Shown: piece after piece, positions 44,652-53,519 of the stretch
Position numbering within the stretch: position 1 is the first letter of the stretch
Layout: each line of letters begins with the position of its first letter
Assembly: GCF_014644555.1 (NCBI RefSeq)
Contig: NZ_BMKX01000001.1
Location: 830,640-894,639, forward strand
DNA: 64,000 nt
Source: Glutamicibacter ardleyensis
GTDB taxonomy: Bacteria; Actinomycetota; Actinomycetes; Actinomycetales; Micrococcaceae
Reading direction: 5' to 3'
Notes under the pieces: generated by a model
What the model was told of the DNA's origin: nothing
The model's input: only the letters and a program-made list of their open reading frames with translations
Database searches by the model: none
Translations under genes and position numbers: made by a program

Positions 44652-44927
44652 ATGCACAGCCAACGCCGTGAAAGTTTGGAAGCAAGCGCCAGAATACTTC
44701 GGGCAATCCTCCGGGGAATCGACCATCGTGAAGAAGTCTTCGCGTGCATTAAGGATGCCCCTTCCACCGATGCGGCGGCCGTGGCAGTCCACAAGCTCCT
44801 AGGAGTCAGCGAAGACGAGGCTCGAGCCATCCTCGATATGCAGGTGCGTCGTTTCAGCGATGCCGAACGCGAAAAATTTACAGCGCACATAGCCCTGCTA
44901 CATGCCGAGCTGGACTCGCTGCGGTAA
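44652..44927 (+). CDS. Small protein resembling a GyrA internal segment
   Basis: A 91-residue protein. Its central part, REEVFACIKDA then LLGVSEDEARAILDMQVRRF, closely follows the GyrA/ParC segment that reads as a helix, LLG-V-E-QA-AILDM-LRRL and the start of the tower coiled coil. It lacks the winged-helix, the catalytic Tyr and the beta-pinwheel. ATG at 44652 with GCAGGA ahead. It stands alone, divergent from the glycosyltransferase gene and upstream of the sialic-acid operon. Function unknown; an interfering or gyrase-binding peptide is only a guess. Confidence 0.72.
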   Translation: MHSQRRESLEASARILRAILRGIDHREEVFACIKDAPSTDAAAVAVHKLLGVSEDEARAILDMQVRRFSDAEREKFTAHIALLHAELDSLR

Positions 44928-45047
44928 ACAAACCGCTAGAAAAATACGATGACATGGGCATTCAGGGTTCTCTCAGCAAGCTAAATCTCCTCTTCACCCT
45001 GCGTTAACCTGCTGTAGGGCGACTGGCTAACTCGGCTTCCTAAGCTC

Positions 45048-46220
45048 ATGAATGTGAGTAAAACCGACAAGCCCAGCGTCCTAGCGATCATCCCAGCACG
45101 GGGTGGTTCCAAAGGCGTTAAGCTCAAGAATCTACGCACCATCGGGGGCATCTCCTTGGTGGGCAGGGCCATCCTTGCGGCGCGTTCTGCGACGACAGTC
45201 AGCGAAGTCGTGGTCAGCACCGATCATGAACAGATCAAGGCCGAGGCCCTCGCCTACGGAGCCACCGTGATCAGCCGCCCGGCAGATATCGCCGGGGATA
45301 CGGCTAGCAGCGAAGCGGTGCTTCTCGATGTTTTGTCCAAAGTCTCCGACACTCCGGATATCACCTTGTTCATACAGTGCACCAGCCCGCTGATTGATCC
45401 GGCGGACCTGGATGCTGCCGTAGCCTCGGTGCGCGACGGTGAAGCCGAAGTCAGCTTCGCCGCGGTAGCCGACCACGGTTTCCACTGGACCGCAGACTCC
45501 GCAGGATTCGCGGTCTCCAGCGGACATGACGCGGCGAACCGGCCGCGCCGCCAAGATCGCGAGGCCCGCTGGTTAGAAACCGGCGCGTTCTACGCGATGA
45601 ATACCGAAGGTTTTCGGGCCGCAGAACATCGTTTCTTCGGCCGGGTTCGGATCTGTGAAGTCGCCGCAGAACACGGGATGGACATCGACACCGAAGCGGA
45701 TCTGGCGTTGGCGCAGCTACGCGTGCCACGCCAAGTCGAACCCATCCTGGTTGACGCGGTAGTGACCGACTTCGACGGGGTACACACCCCGGATACCGCC
45801 TACGTAGATGAGCACGGGACAGAAACCGTGCGAGTCTCACGCTCCGATGGCATGGGCGTAGCCCGGCTACGAGCGGCCGGGGTGAAGTTCCTGATTCTCT
45901 CCAAGGAACGTAACCCGGTGGTTGCCGCCCGCGCGGCAAAACTGAACGTCGAGGTCGCCCACGGCATCGACAACAAGGCCGAATATTTGGCCCGCTGGTT
46001 AGCCGACGAAGAAATCAATCCGGCCCGCGTGGCCTATGTCGGCAATGACATCAATGATCTGGCACCTATGGCGCTGGTGGGTTGGCCGATTACGGTTGCC
46101 GACGCCAGCGACGAGGTACACCGAGCCGCACGCCATCGCCTCACCCGCCCCGGCGGCAACGGCGCGGTCCGTGAGCTCGCGGAGCTGGTCCTCACGGCCC
46201 GCTGCGCACCCCAAGTTTGA
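45048..46220 (+). CDS. neuA: CMP-nonulosonate synthetase fused to HAD phosphatase
   Basis: A 390-residue bifunctional protein. Residues 1-225 form an acylneuraminate cytidylyltransferase with the CTP loop IPARGGSKG (15-23), VVVSTDHEQI, QCTSPLI and the late ETGAFYAMN strand. Residues 235-390 form a HAD phosphatase of the KdsC type: DFDGVHTPD with the nucleophile Asp241, ILSKE, the lysine-containing GIDNKAE and GNDINDLAPM. It would activate a nonulosonic acid with CTP and dephosphorylate its 9-phosphate precursor. First gene of the surface glycan operon; stop overlaps the upstream reading of neuB. Confidence 0.9.
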   Translation: MNVSKTDKPSVLAIIPARGGSKGVKLKNLRTIGGISLVGRAILAARSATTVSEVVVSTDHEQIKAEALAYGATVISRPADIAGDTASSEAVLLDVLSKVSDTPDITLFIQCTSPLIDPADLDAAVASVRDGEAEVSFAAVADHGFHWTADSAGFAVSSGHDAANRPRRQDREARWLETGAFYAMNTEGFRAAEHRFFGRVRICEVAAEHGMDIDTEADLALAQLRVPRQVEPILVDAVVTDFDGVHTPDTAYVDEHGTETVRVSRSDGMGVARLRAAGVKFLILSKERNPVVAARAAKLNVEVAHGIDNKAEYLARWLADEEINPARVAYVGNDINDLAPMALVGWPITVADASDEVHRAARHRLTRPGGNGAVRELAELVLTARCAPQV

Positions 46221-46252
46221 AAATCAAAGTTTTCCCAATGAAAGGCAAGTCA

Positions 46253-47146
46253 ATGACCTCCGTGAACACCGAAATCAAGCCAGTAGCTATCGGCGATTCC
46301 CTGCTCGGCACCGGCCAGCAGGTCTACGTCATCGGCGAGATCGGCATCAACCACAATGGCGACATGGAAATCGCCAAGCAGCTGATCGATGTCTCGGCCG
46401 AGGCCGGCGCCAACGCCGTGAAGTTCCAGAAGCGCACCCCAGACATCTCCACCCCGATGGACATGCGTGACAAGATCCGCTCCACCCCCTGGGGCGACAT
46501 GACCTATCTGGACTACCGCTACCGCGTCGAATTTGATCAGGCACAGTACAAGGAGCTCATCTCCTACGCCGCGTCCAAGGGCCTGCACGCTTTCGCTTCG
46601 CCATGGGACATCCCATCGGTGCACTTCATGGAGGAACAGGGCGCGGTCACCCACAAGGTTGCTTCCGCATCGGTCACCGACATTGAGCTGCTCAAGGCTC
46701 TGGCCGAGACTGGCAAGCCAATCATCCTCTCCACCGGCATGTCCACCATCGAGCAGATCGACAAGGCAGTGGAGACCCTAGGTACTTCCAACCTGGTCAT
46801 GATGCACGCAACGTCGACCTACCCACTGCCTCCAGAAGAGGCAAACCTGCGCATGGTCGAGACCTTGCGCGACCGTTACCAGGTCCCAGTGGGCTACTCG
46901 GGCCACGAGCGCGGCCTGCAGATCTCGCTGGCAGCCGTTGCCCTGGGCGCGGTCACCGTAGAACGCCACATCACCTTGGACCGCACCATGTGGGGTTCGG
47001 ATCAGGCTTCCTCGCTGGAACCAAAGGGCTTCGCCTCGCTGATCCGCGACATTCGCATCCTCGAGCAGGCCATGGGTGACGGCGTCAAGAAGGTCTTCCC
47101 AGGCGAGCTGGCACCGCTAAGCCGCCTGCGTCGCGTCGACGCCTAG
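46253..47146 (+). CDS. neuB: N-acetylneuraminate synthase-family protein (NeuB)
   Basis: A 297-residue aldolase-type enzyme that condenses PEP with a mannose-type sugar to make a nine-carbon nonulosonic acid. The NeuB TIM barrel is clear: VIGEIGINHNGDMEIAKQL, AVKFQKRTPD, FASPWDIPSVHFM, KVASASVTD, ILSTGMSTIEQ, HATSTYPLP, GYSGHERG, VTVERHITLDR. The C-terminal SAF/antifreeze-like domain of classical NeuB is absent. Start chosen at ATG 46253 with AAAGG 8 bases ahead. Without a NeuC epimerase nearby, a mannose-6-phosphate substrate (Kdn-9-phosphate product) is possible. Confidence 0.92.
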   Translation: MTSVNTEIKPVAIGDSLLGTGQQVYVIGEIGINHNGDMEIAKQLIDVSAEAGANAVKFQKRTPDISTPMDMRDKIRSTPWGDMTYLDYRYRVEFDQAQYKELISYAASKGLHAFASPWDIPSVHFMEEQGAVTHKVASASVTDIELLKALAETGKPIILSTGMSTIEQIDKAVETLGTSNLVMMHATSTYPLPPEEANLRMVETLRDRYQVPVGYSGHERGLQISLAAVALGAVTVERHITLDRTMWGSDQASSLEPKGFASLIRDIRILEQAMGDGVKKVFPGELAPLSRLRRVDA

Positions 47147-47160
47147 TCACGGAGCACATC

Positions 47161-47200
47161 CGGCGGTTGGACTCGCCATTGGGTCCAACCGCCGTTTATT
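47161..47200 (+). terminator. Intrinsic terminator after neuB
   Basis: 12-base perfect arms CGGCGGTTGGAC and complement, a 10-base loop, then TTTATTTTTTG. A textbook rho-independent terminator, so the downstream glycosyltransferases have their own promoter or depend on read-through. Confidence 0.93.
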
Positions 47201-47228
47201 TTTTGTCTCCCCTAGCCCAGAAGGAACC

Positions 47229-48215
47229 ATGAGTTTGATCCCCGGTCGTATATCAGTGGTGATTCCCGCCTATAACCAGGAGGAATACATCTGTGATGCC
47301 CTCACCTCACTAACCAGACAGAAGCTGGGCAAGTGGGAATTAGAGGTATTGGTGGTTGATGATGCTTCCACCGATCAGACCGCGAATCTGGTGCTGGGCT
47401 ACCAGCACAAGCTCGAGCGCCTCGAACTTGTCAGCCTGCCTACAAACTCTGGGGTCTCCGCGGCCCGCAACGCCGGGCTTGAAGCGGTAACCGGTGAATT
47501 TTTCACCTTCCTTGACCCGGATGACTGGTATGCCCCGGAACATTTAGCCACGCTAGCCTCCGCCTTAGAAGAGCTACACGTGGACTTTGTGCGCACCGAC
47601 CATGTGCGAGTGACCGGGACCAACCGGGTGCTGCACCGCGCCCCGCAGGCGGTGCGTGGCCTGCCGCTAAACCCGGCAGATGATATCGAACCCATCGACT
47701 CACCGTCGATGGTGGACTACGCCTTCGTCTGGGCCGGCATGTACCGCACCGACTTGATGCGCTCCGTGGACGCATACTTCTTTGATGCAGACCTCTACAG
47801 CGCCGAGGACCGGCTTTGGTTGTGGAAATTGCATCTGCGCACCAGTCGCTATGCGGTAGTTTCCTACCCCGGGGTGTTCTACCGTCGTGGTCTGCCCGGC
47901 TCGCTCACCCAAGTTTTTGACGAACGGCAACTAGGTTTCATTCCTGCCTACGCGCGGATTTTGGAAGAGGTGCGTGCCCATCAGGACGCGGATAGGCACC
48001 TTCCCAAGGCTATGCGCCAGTTCTTCGCGATCGTATGCCATCACGAAAAGCGCGCCAAAAACTATCCGCCGCAGGTACGGCTGGAAATGAAACAGCAGCT
48101 ACGAAAGATCTTCACCACCATCGACGTTCATATTGCCCAACAGGTCGCACTTGAAATGGATATTGCGCGCCGTCGTCATATCCTCTCCTTCCTTCAGGTG
48201 GGGGTCGCTAAATGA
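47229..48215 (+). CDS. Family 2 glycosyltransferase
   Basis: A 328-residue GT-A enzyme. The N-terminal nucleotide-sugar fold is SVVIPAYNQEEYICDALTSL, VVDDASTDQT and NSGVSAARNAGLEAVTGEF, followed by the metal-binding DPDD (FLDPDDWYAP) and a YSAEDRLW acidic catalytic region. The acceptor and sugar are unknown, but the setting is a nonulosonic acid glycan cluster. AAGGAACC precedes the ATG. Four bases overlap with the next gene. Confidence 0.92.
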   Translation: MSLIPGRISVVIPAYNQEEYICDALTSLTRQKLGKWELEVLVVDDASTDQTANLVLGYQHKLERLELVSLPTNSGVSAARNAGLEAVTGEFFTFLDPDDWYAPEHLATLASALEELHVDFVRTDHVRVTGTNRVLHRAPQAVRGLPLNPADDIEPIDSPSMVDYAFVWAGMYRTDLMRSVDAYFFDADLYSAEDRLWLWKLHLRTSRYAVVSYPGVFYRRGLPGSLTQVFDERQLGFIPAYARILEEVRAHQDADRHLPKAMRQFFAIVCHHEKRAKNYPPQVRLEMKQQLRKIFTTIDVHIAQQVALEMDIARRRHILSFLQVGVAK

Positions 48216-49555
48216 TCGCTTTAGTCGAGGCCAGCAGCTATTTTCAAATAGCTTCCCTGGCCGCCATGGCCGATGCTGGACTACTGCCGCAGGCAGATGA
48301 ATATGTGCTGGTACTCGCCAATGGCTCACAGCTACCCGAACTGACTACACCGTTAGACGAAGCTCCCGGTTTTGCAGAACTCGCCGCAAGATTTGACCGA
48401 GTTGTCGACCTGGCAGCGCTAGTGTCCCCACGCCGCCCAGCCCAGTTCAACCCGCGCGAAGACGAATTGTTAATCTTTGAACGCTTGCTACGCAACGCTT
48501 GGGGCTTAGGCGATGAACGGGTCACCTTGGTGGTTGAATCTATCCAGGTCAACCCGGCCCGTACCCTAGCGCGAATCTTCTTCGACGCCACATTGTGGGT
48601 GCACTCCGATGGCCTGATGTCTTACGGGCCCACCCGTAACAAGCTCCAGGTCCCACTCGCGCAGCGCCTAGCCGGCACCATCCACGTGGATCTGGTTCCA
48701 GGGCTCGAGCCCCAGTTACTCGCCGAACAGCAACCCCCGCGTCAGGTCTTGCCGGGCACCGCACTAAAGGTGGTCTTCGCACAGCTTGCCGAGAGCTCCG
48801 AGTTGCAGCTTCCCCAGGGGGCCGCATTGCTTCTTGGGCAGTATTTAGGCTCGCTGGGTTTGGTCGACGCGGAGGAAGAGCTGGAACTACACGAACAGAT
48901 GCTCTTGGCCGCCAAAGACCGTGGCTTGAACACTATTTTGTTCAAGGCGCACCCTTCGGCCAGTGCCACCTCGGCGGCACGGTTGCGGGCGCGGGCGCTG
49001 GATCTGCAACTGGACTTTCATCTCTTAGATACCGATCATTTAGCAGAAACTGTCATCCTCGCCGCGCAGCCGCAGCTGGTGATCTCTTGTTTCTCTACCG
49101 CGCTAGTGACCGCAAAGTATGTGCTCGACACTCCGGTGCACGCGGTGGGGACCGCCAAAATGCTGCAATTGCTGGCTCCGTATGAGAATTCGAACCGGAT
49201 CCCGCTGTCGATCATCCACGGTCTCTTTGTGCAGGATCTGCCGGTGCCTGCTCGAGCTGGAAACATCGATATGCTCAGCAATCTGCTCGCTGCGGTCTCC
49301 TACTGCATGCAGTCCAAGCAGCTTCCACAGTTGCGGCAGACGGCCGAACAGTTTCTTTCCGAACACTATGGTGTGTATTCAGCACACTTCAAACGTCGGC
49401 GCATCACCAAACTTGAACTTCCACCGTCTTGGGCTCACCTACCGGTGCGCCGGTCGGTACCTGCAAAGGTCCGTGGGGCTAGCCGCCACGCATTGCGTCG
49501 CGGTTCGCGGGGCTTGGACAGAATGTCCAAGGTCCTGAGCCGGCTGGCAAAATGA
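48212..49555 (+). CDS. Polysialyltransferase-family (POLYST-like) protein
   Basis: A 447-residue GT-B protein. Bacterial sialyl/polysialyltransferase motifs are present in order: an acidic-Gly element (HSDGLMSYGP, residues 131-140), the HP motif FKAHPSAS (244-251) that contacts CMP, and the Ser motif ISCFSTALVT (291-300). The C-terminal tail is strongly basic. It would transfer CMP-linked nonulosonic acid residues, perhaps as a polymer, onto a cell-wall acceptor. Overlaps its neighbours by 4 bases on both sides, so translation is coupled. Confidence 0.82.
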   Translation: MIALVEASSYFQIASLAAMADAGLLPQADEYVLVLANGSQLPELTTPLDEAPGFAELAARFDRVVDLAALVSPRRPAQFNPREDELLIFERLLRNAWGLGDERVTLVVESIQVNPARTLARIFFDATLWVHSDGLMSYGPTRNKLQVPLAQRLAGTIHVDLVPGLEPQLLAEQQPPRQVLPGTALKVVFAQLAESSELQLPQGAALLLGQYLGSLGLVDAEEELELHEQMLLAAKDRGLNTILFKAHPSASATSAARLRARALDLQLDFHLLDTDHLAETVILAAQPQLVISCFSTALVTAKYVLDTPVHAVGTAKMLQLLAPYENSNRIPLSIIHGLFVQDLPVPARAGNIDMLSNLLAAVSYCMQSKQLPQLRQTAEQFLSEHYGVYSAHFKRRRITKLELPPSWAHLPVRRSVPAKVRGASRHALRRGSRGLDRMSKVLSRLAK

Positions 49556-50577
49556 ACGATACGATGATGAAAATTTCCCAGCCCGAAACTCAAGAAGTGC
49601 CACGGCCACGCTTTGGCGCTGCCCATGTATGGGTTGAGTCTCCCCTGCAATTGCTGTCTGCCGTGGAAACACATGCAGCAGGGTTGCTAGGCGACGAGGT
49701 CTACGTCATTCCACGGCGAGGCATGCCCTTAGAAGCAACTACCGGGGCACTGCTAAAAAATTCGCCAGCAGGATTGCATTTCATGCCCGCAGCCAAACGT
49801 CCGCCACAACCGAACTCTTCACGTGAGCGTTATGTAACTGGCGATGCCTATTCGGGCCGGATCCAGCGCACCCTGCTCACCGGGGTCAAAGCCAAGGAAG
49901 TTGTCATCATCGATGACGGGCTGGCCACCCTGGCACTGATTCGTCAGTTGGTCAGCGAAGAGCCGACACCTTTGGTTCGCGCGCGAGCCAAGAATACTCC
50001 CGCACGCCATGCACTGGGATTAGCTATGTGGCACCGACTTCGTGGTCTGGCCAGAGAAGGGCGATTACTGATCGTCTCTGCTTTGCAGGTGGACGTGCAG
50101 CTTAAAAAGCGTATGGAAGAGTTGGGAATTAAGTTCGCCCAGCATCGCTTTGAATGGTTGGCCACCCAGCCCGTCGCCGAACGCTTCACCGAACCAACAT
50201 TATTGATCGGTTCGGCCATGGCTGCCGACTCGATTATTCATGCCGAACCCTACCTCCAGTGGATTCGCTCCATTGCCGCGGAGGGTCCCGTCGCTTATTT
50301 CCCGCATCGCCGCGAAACTGAACAAATGCTGTCCGAACTTCGACAGATACCCAATGTCATCCTGAAGGAACATACCATTCCCATCGAGATGCGTTTACGG
50401 GACTTACGCCCGGGACAAGAGATCAGAGCCCTGCCCTCGACAGTTATTCCCTCCTTACGTTTATTGCTCGGCAATGAAGCTCGTAGCCTCTACGCGCAGC
50501 CGGTCCCAGATCACTGGTGGACATCCGATACCTCGCAAGATCTACGTGATCACCTGTCCAGTTCGTTGAAGGTGTGA
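49552..50577 (+). CDS. Putative GT-B/sialyltransferase-like protein
   Basis: A 341-residue protein with no signal peptide. It begins its fold with HVWVESPLQLLSAVETH, a strand-loop-helix that is common at the start of GT52-like sialyltransferases, has the acidic-Gly motif VVIIDDGLATL (DDG at 121-123) and later VAYFPHRRE, a candidate His motif, and NVILKEHTIPIE. These fit a CMP-sugar-dependent GT-B enzyme but the match is weak. It overlaps both neighbours by 4 bases. Confidence 0.62.
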   Translation: MNDTMMKISQPETQEVPRPRFGAAHVWVESPLQLLSAVETHAAGLLGDEVYVIPRRGMPLEATTGALLKNSPAGLHFMPAAKRPPQPNSSRERYVTGDAYSGRIQRTLLTGVKAKEVVIIDDGLATLALIRQLVSEEPTPLVRARAKNTPARHALGLAMWHRLRGLAREGRLLIVSALQVDVQLKKRMEELGIKFAQHRFEWLATQPVAERFTEPTLLIGSAMAADSIIHAEPYLQWIRSIAAEGPVAYFPHRRETEQMLSELRQIPNVILKEHTIPIEMRLRDLRPGQEIRALPSTVIPSLRLLLGNEARSLYAQPVPDHWWTSDTSQDLRDHLSSSLKV

Positions 50578-51818
50578 TCAGAGCCGTGAAACCAGCAGTT
50601 TTAGTTGTTGCGGATTCAGATTCTTATCTGAAGCTCGCCACCACCTTCCTGCACCGTCTTGGTCCGGGTTGGGATCGACGTGTTGTTTTAGCCCGCACCC
50701 CGGTAATGCCTACCGACGAACAAATCTTGGCTGCCTTTGAAGGAACCGACCTTGACCCTGCAGATCTAGAAGTATTGGCGTTAAACCAGTTCAACTCGCA
50801 AACTATTGGCGAAGATCTAGTCTTCGCCGCCGCCACGGGACCGGTCGTTGCGGAGTTATACGCTCGAATCCTGCGAACCGAGCCGGCCAATAACCGACGT
50901 ACCGCGCTTATTTCTGCGCTTCCGGGAGTTGCATTCCCGGCGACACGCAAGGGTTGGAACTACCGTCGTCCCGGCGACGGATTTATCTGCCATTCACATG
51001 CCGAGGCTCGCGACTTTTCCTTTATGAACCTTGATGATGATGGACATCAACCCACCATCATGGTCAGCAAGCTTCCCTTTCTGCGTTCCACCGGATTCCC
51101 GACTCAGGTTCCGGGAACCATTAAACGCTTAGTTTTCGCACCGCAGGCGAAGGTTCCTTTTGGCAAAGCAGAACGAGAACAGATTCTCATCTCGCTCGAG
51201 CGCACTGCCAGGCTTAACCCGGGGCTAGAGGTACTGGTCAAACTTCGTGCCCGAGCCGGAGAACCACAGACACACCTCGAGGCATACCCCTACGATTTAC
51301 TCTTTGAGCAACTTGTACGCGCGGGCACGCTAGGTAAAGTCACACATCTACAATTTGTCACCGGCAGTATGGCCGAAGTCCTGAGCAAGGAAAGTGCCCT
51401 GGTGACGGTTTCTTCGACGGCCGCTCTGGAGTCTCTAGATCGCGGCTTACCAACTATGGTTCTTTCGGACTTTGGGGTCAACGCCCAAATGATCAACGTT
51501 GTTTTTGAGAGTTCAGGGTTGCTTGGAAGCTTGGATGATCTTGAAGCGTTAAACTTTGCTCCAGCGAATAAACCATGGCTACGCGAAAATTATTTTCACC
51601 GCGTGGACAACACTTTTAATGAATCCCTTATGATCCTTGCGCAGCGAGCGCGCGACGGTCAGCTAAAAACAGATCCCGAAATACTGGCGTTCATTAAGCA
51701 TCAGCCACTTCGCCAAAGAGTGCGTACGGCGCTTCCGACACCCTTACTGAAGGTTCTATTAAAAATTCGCAGACAACTGCGGTTATCCCAGCAGTCGAGC
51801 ACTAGATCATCGTCATGA
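50574..51818 (+). CDS. Putative glycosyltransferase, DUF6716-like
   Basis: A 414-residue cytoplasmic protein. It starts PAVLVVADSDSYLKLATTFL, has a central KRLVFAPQAKVPFGK strand and the Ser-rich loop VTVSSTAALESLDRGLPT that resembles the nucleotide-sugar Ser motif of GT-B enzymes. I associate this pattern with the DUF6716 family found next to polysialyltransferase genes in Micrococcaceae. Start at GTG 50574 or GTG 50586; both are close to the upstream stop. Last gene of the glycan operon; the C-terminus is Arg/Ser-rich. Confidence 0.65.
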   Translation: MIRAVKPAVLVVADSDSYLKLATTFLHRLGPGWDRRVVLARTPVMPTDEQILAAFEGTDLDPADLEVLALNQFNSQTIGEDLVFAAATGPVVAELYARILRTEPANNRRTALISALPGVAFPATRKGWNYRRPGDGFICHSHAEARDFSFMNLDDDGHQPTIMVSKLPFLRSTGFPTQVPGTIKRLVFAPQAKVPFGKAEREQILISLERTARLNPGLEVLVKLRARAGEPQTHLEAYPYDLLFEQLVRAGTLGKVTHLQFVTGSMAEVLSKESALVTVSSTAALESLDRGLPTMVLSDFGVNAQMINVVFESSGLLGSLDDLEALNFAPANKPWLRENYFHRVDNTFNESLMILAQRARDGQLKTDPEILAFIKHQPLRQRVRTALPTPLLKVLLKIRRQLRLSQQSSTRSSS

Positions 51819-52112
51819 GTCACCTAACTAACAGTGCTTACTAGGGATTGATAGCCAAACTACAATACTTGTAATGTCCAAAACATGAATTACAACTGTA
51901 CAGAGTGGCGCGTTAGAGTGTGCCCATTGTCTGATACTGCACCCTTTAGATAACAGGTATTCTCTCGTGCTCTCCGACATCTCCGGTGATTACTAGCACT
52001 TTGGGAATGTTTCTTGACCAAAAGGTCTTAAGATCATTAAGGGCCCATTAATAGACTGTGCTTTCGCGCGGCCATTTTGCCCACAGCTTTGTATATTTCT
52101 TTAGGAGTTCAT
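51819..52112. promoter_or_regulatory. Leader region of the inositol phosphate synthase gene
   Basis: A 294-base gap without a gene. It contains three related half-sites TACAA (51861), TTGTAAT (51869-51875) and ATTACAA (51889-51895), and further down the near-palindrome ATTAAGGGCCCATTAAT about 75 bases before the start codon. These are candidate operator sites; inositol-dependent control of ino1 by a LacI-type protein is known in corynebacteria, but no such regulator is identified here. Confidence 0.4.
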
Positions 52113-53198
52113 GTGTCGGCGAACCCGATTCGCGTTGCCATTGTTGGCGTGGGCAACTGCGCTACATCCCTTATCCAAGGTGTCGAGTACTACCGCAGTG
52201 CCGACGAAAATGCCTCTATCCCGGGTCTGATGCACGTCCGATTCGGCGAATACCACGTGGGTGACGTGGAGTTCGTAGCGGCATTCGATGTTGACGCTAA
52301 GAAGGTCGGCCTCGACCTATCTGAAGCAATCCTCGCGAGCGAGAACAACACCATCAAAATCGCAGACGTGCCACACACCGGTGTGACCGTGCTACGTGGC
52401 CACACCCTGGATGGTCTGGGCAAGTACTACCGCGAGACCATTGAAGAGTCCACCGCCGATCCTGTCGACGTCGTTCAGACGTTGAAGGACAACAAGGTAG
52501 ACGTCATGGTTTGCTACCTGCCAGTGGGTTCCGAGGCTGCCGCGAAGTTCTACGCACAGTGCGCCATCGACGCGGGCGTTGGATTTGTTAACGCCTTGCC
52601 TGTCTTCATTGCCGGCACCCCAGAGTGGGCTCAGAAATTCACCGATGCAGGCGTTCCTATTATCGGCGACGACATTAAATCGCAGATTGGCGCCACCATC
52701 ACGCACCGCGTGATGGCCAAGCTTTTTGAGGACCGCGGAGTAGTGCTTGACCGCACCTACCAGCTAAATGTCGGTGGCAACATGGACTTCAAGAACATGC
52801 TCGAGCGCGAGCGCCTTGAATCCAAGAAGATCTCCAAGACTCAGGCCGTCACCTCGAACACTTCTGCCAAGCTCACCGCTGACGATGTCCACATCGGCCC
52901 AAGTGACTACGTTGCCTGGTTGGATGACCGCAAGTGGGCGTTTGTCCGCCTCGAGGGACGCAACTTCGGCGACGCTCCAGTGAACTTGGAATACAAGTTG
53001 GAAGTATGGGACTCACCAAACTCCGCTGGCGTCATCATTGATGCTGTCCGCGCAGCTAAGATCGCGCTTGACCGCGGTATCGGTGGACCGATTCTGTCGG
53101 CGTCGAGTTACTTCATGAAGTCGCCACCAGAGCAGTACGACGACGACACTGCGCGTCAAAAGGTTGAGGCCTTCATCCGCGGCGACGTCGAGCGCTAA
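52113..53198 (+). CDS. ino1: Inositol-3-phosphate synthase
   Basis: A 361-residue NAD-dependent enzyme turning glucose 6-phosphate into inositol 3-phosphate, the precursor of phosphatidylinositol and mycothiol in actinobacteria. It has [20 protein letters not shown] (NAD loop), [41 protein letters not shown] and [13 protein letters not shown], the usual actinobacterial order. GTG at 52113 with AGGAG 6 bases ahead is chosen; the longer reading begins in the leader. Followed by a strong terminator. Confidence 0.96.
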   Translation: MSANPIRVAIVGVGNCATSLIQGVEYYRSADENASIPGLMHVRFGEYHVGDVEFVAAFDVDAKKVGLDLSEAILASENNTIKIADVPHTGVTVLRGHTLDGLGKYYRETIEESTADPVDVVQTLKDNKVDVMVCYLPVGSEAAAKFYAQCAIDAGVGFVNALPVFIAGTPEWAQKFTDAGVPIIGDDIKSQIGATITHRVMAKLFEDRGVVLDRTYQLNVGGNMDFKNMLERERLESKKISKTQAVTSNTSAKLTADDVHIGPSDYVAWLDDRKWAFVRLEGRNFGDAPVNLEYKLEVWDSPNSAGVIIDAVRAAKIALDRGIGGPILSASSYFMKSPPEQYDDDTARQKVEAFIRGDVER

Positions 53199-53225
53199 AT
53201 TTTATGAGTTAGTTTTGCGCTAACC

Positions 53226-53266
53226 AAAGCAGGGTTTGGAAATTTTAGATTTCCGAACCCTGCTTT
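53226..53266 (+). terminator. Intrinsic terminator after ino1
   Basis: 17-base arms AAAGCAGGGTTTGGAAA and complement with a single G-T pair, a 7-base loop and a closing T-run (CTTTTTG). Confidence 0.92.
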
Positions 53267-53293
53267 TTGTTTTCTGCATCAAGACGCGGAGAA

Positions 53294-53319
53294 GCCCGCC
53301 GGCTGAAAGGCCGGCGGGC
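53294..53319 (-). terminator. GC-rich terminator downstream of the small-ORF array
   Basis: Perfect 10-base arms GCCCGCCGGC and GCCGGCGGGC with a 6-base loop. It lies 79 bases past the last of three minus-strand small ORFs and is the likely end of their transcript. Confidence 0.7.
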
Positions 53320-53397
53320 CTCTGTGCAATTACTTGCGAATTCATTTTCTACCTCTTTTCCAGTGATTCCAATCAACGGTAATGGCGTCGTTTGGAA

Positions 53398-53517
53398 CTA
53401 CCGGATGCGGAAGTACATTTCTGGTGGCACATGGTTAACCAATTCCCGTTGCCGCAGTAGACGGTTGAATTCAGTGTTGTCCAATGGCTTGGAGTTTTTA
53501 CCTAAACGCTTTCGCAT
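53398..53517 (-). CDS. Small ORF 3, 39 residues
   Basis: ATG at 53515-53517 with a GGGGAGGG box 7 bases ahead, which is much stronger than chance. The product is very basic (MRKRLGKNSK at the start, MYFRIR at the end), has no membrane helix, and is not recognised. Its start is only 2 bases after the stop of small ORF 2, suggesting co-translation. Third in an apparent minus-strand array of three tiny genes. Confidence 0.5.
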   Translation of the reverse strand: MRKRLGKNSKPLDNTEFNRLLRQRELVNHVPPEMYFRIR

Positions 53518-53519
53518 TA

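Noticed and set aside
53220..53345. Fourth small ORF (41 codons) downstream of small ORF 3
   Set aside because: It has a fair GAGG box but runs through two terminator hairpins, whose repeats dictate its codons, so it is probably accidental.
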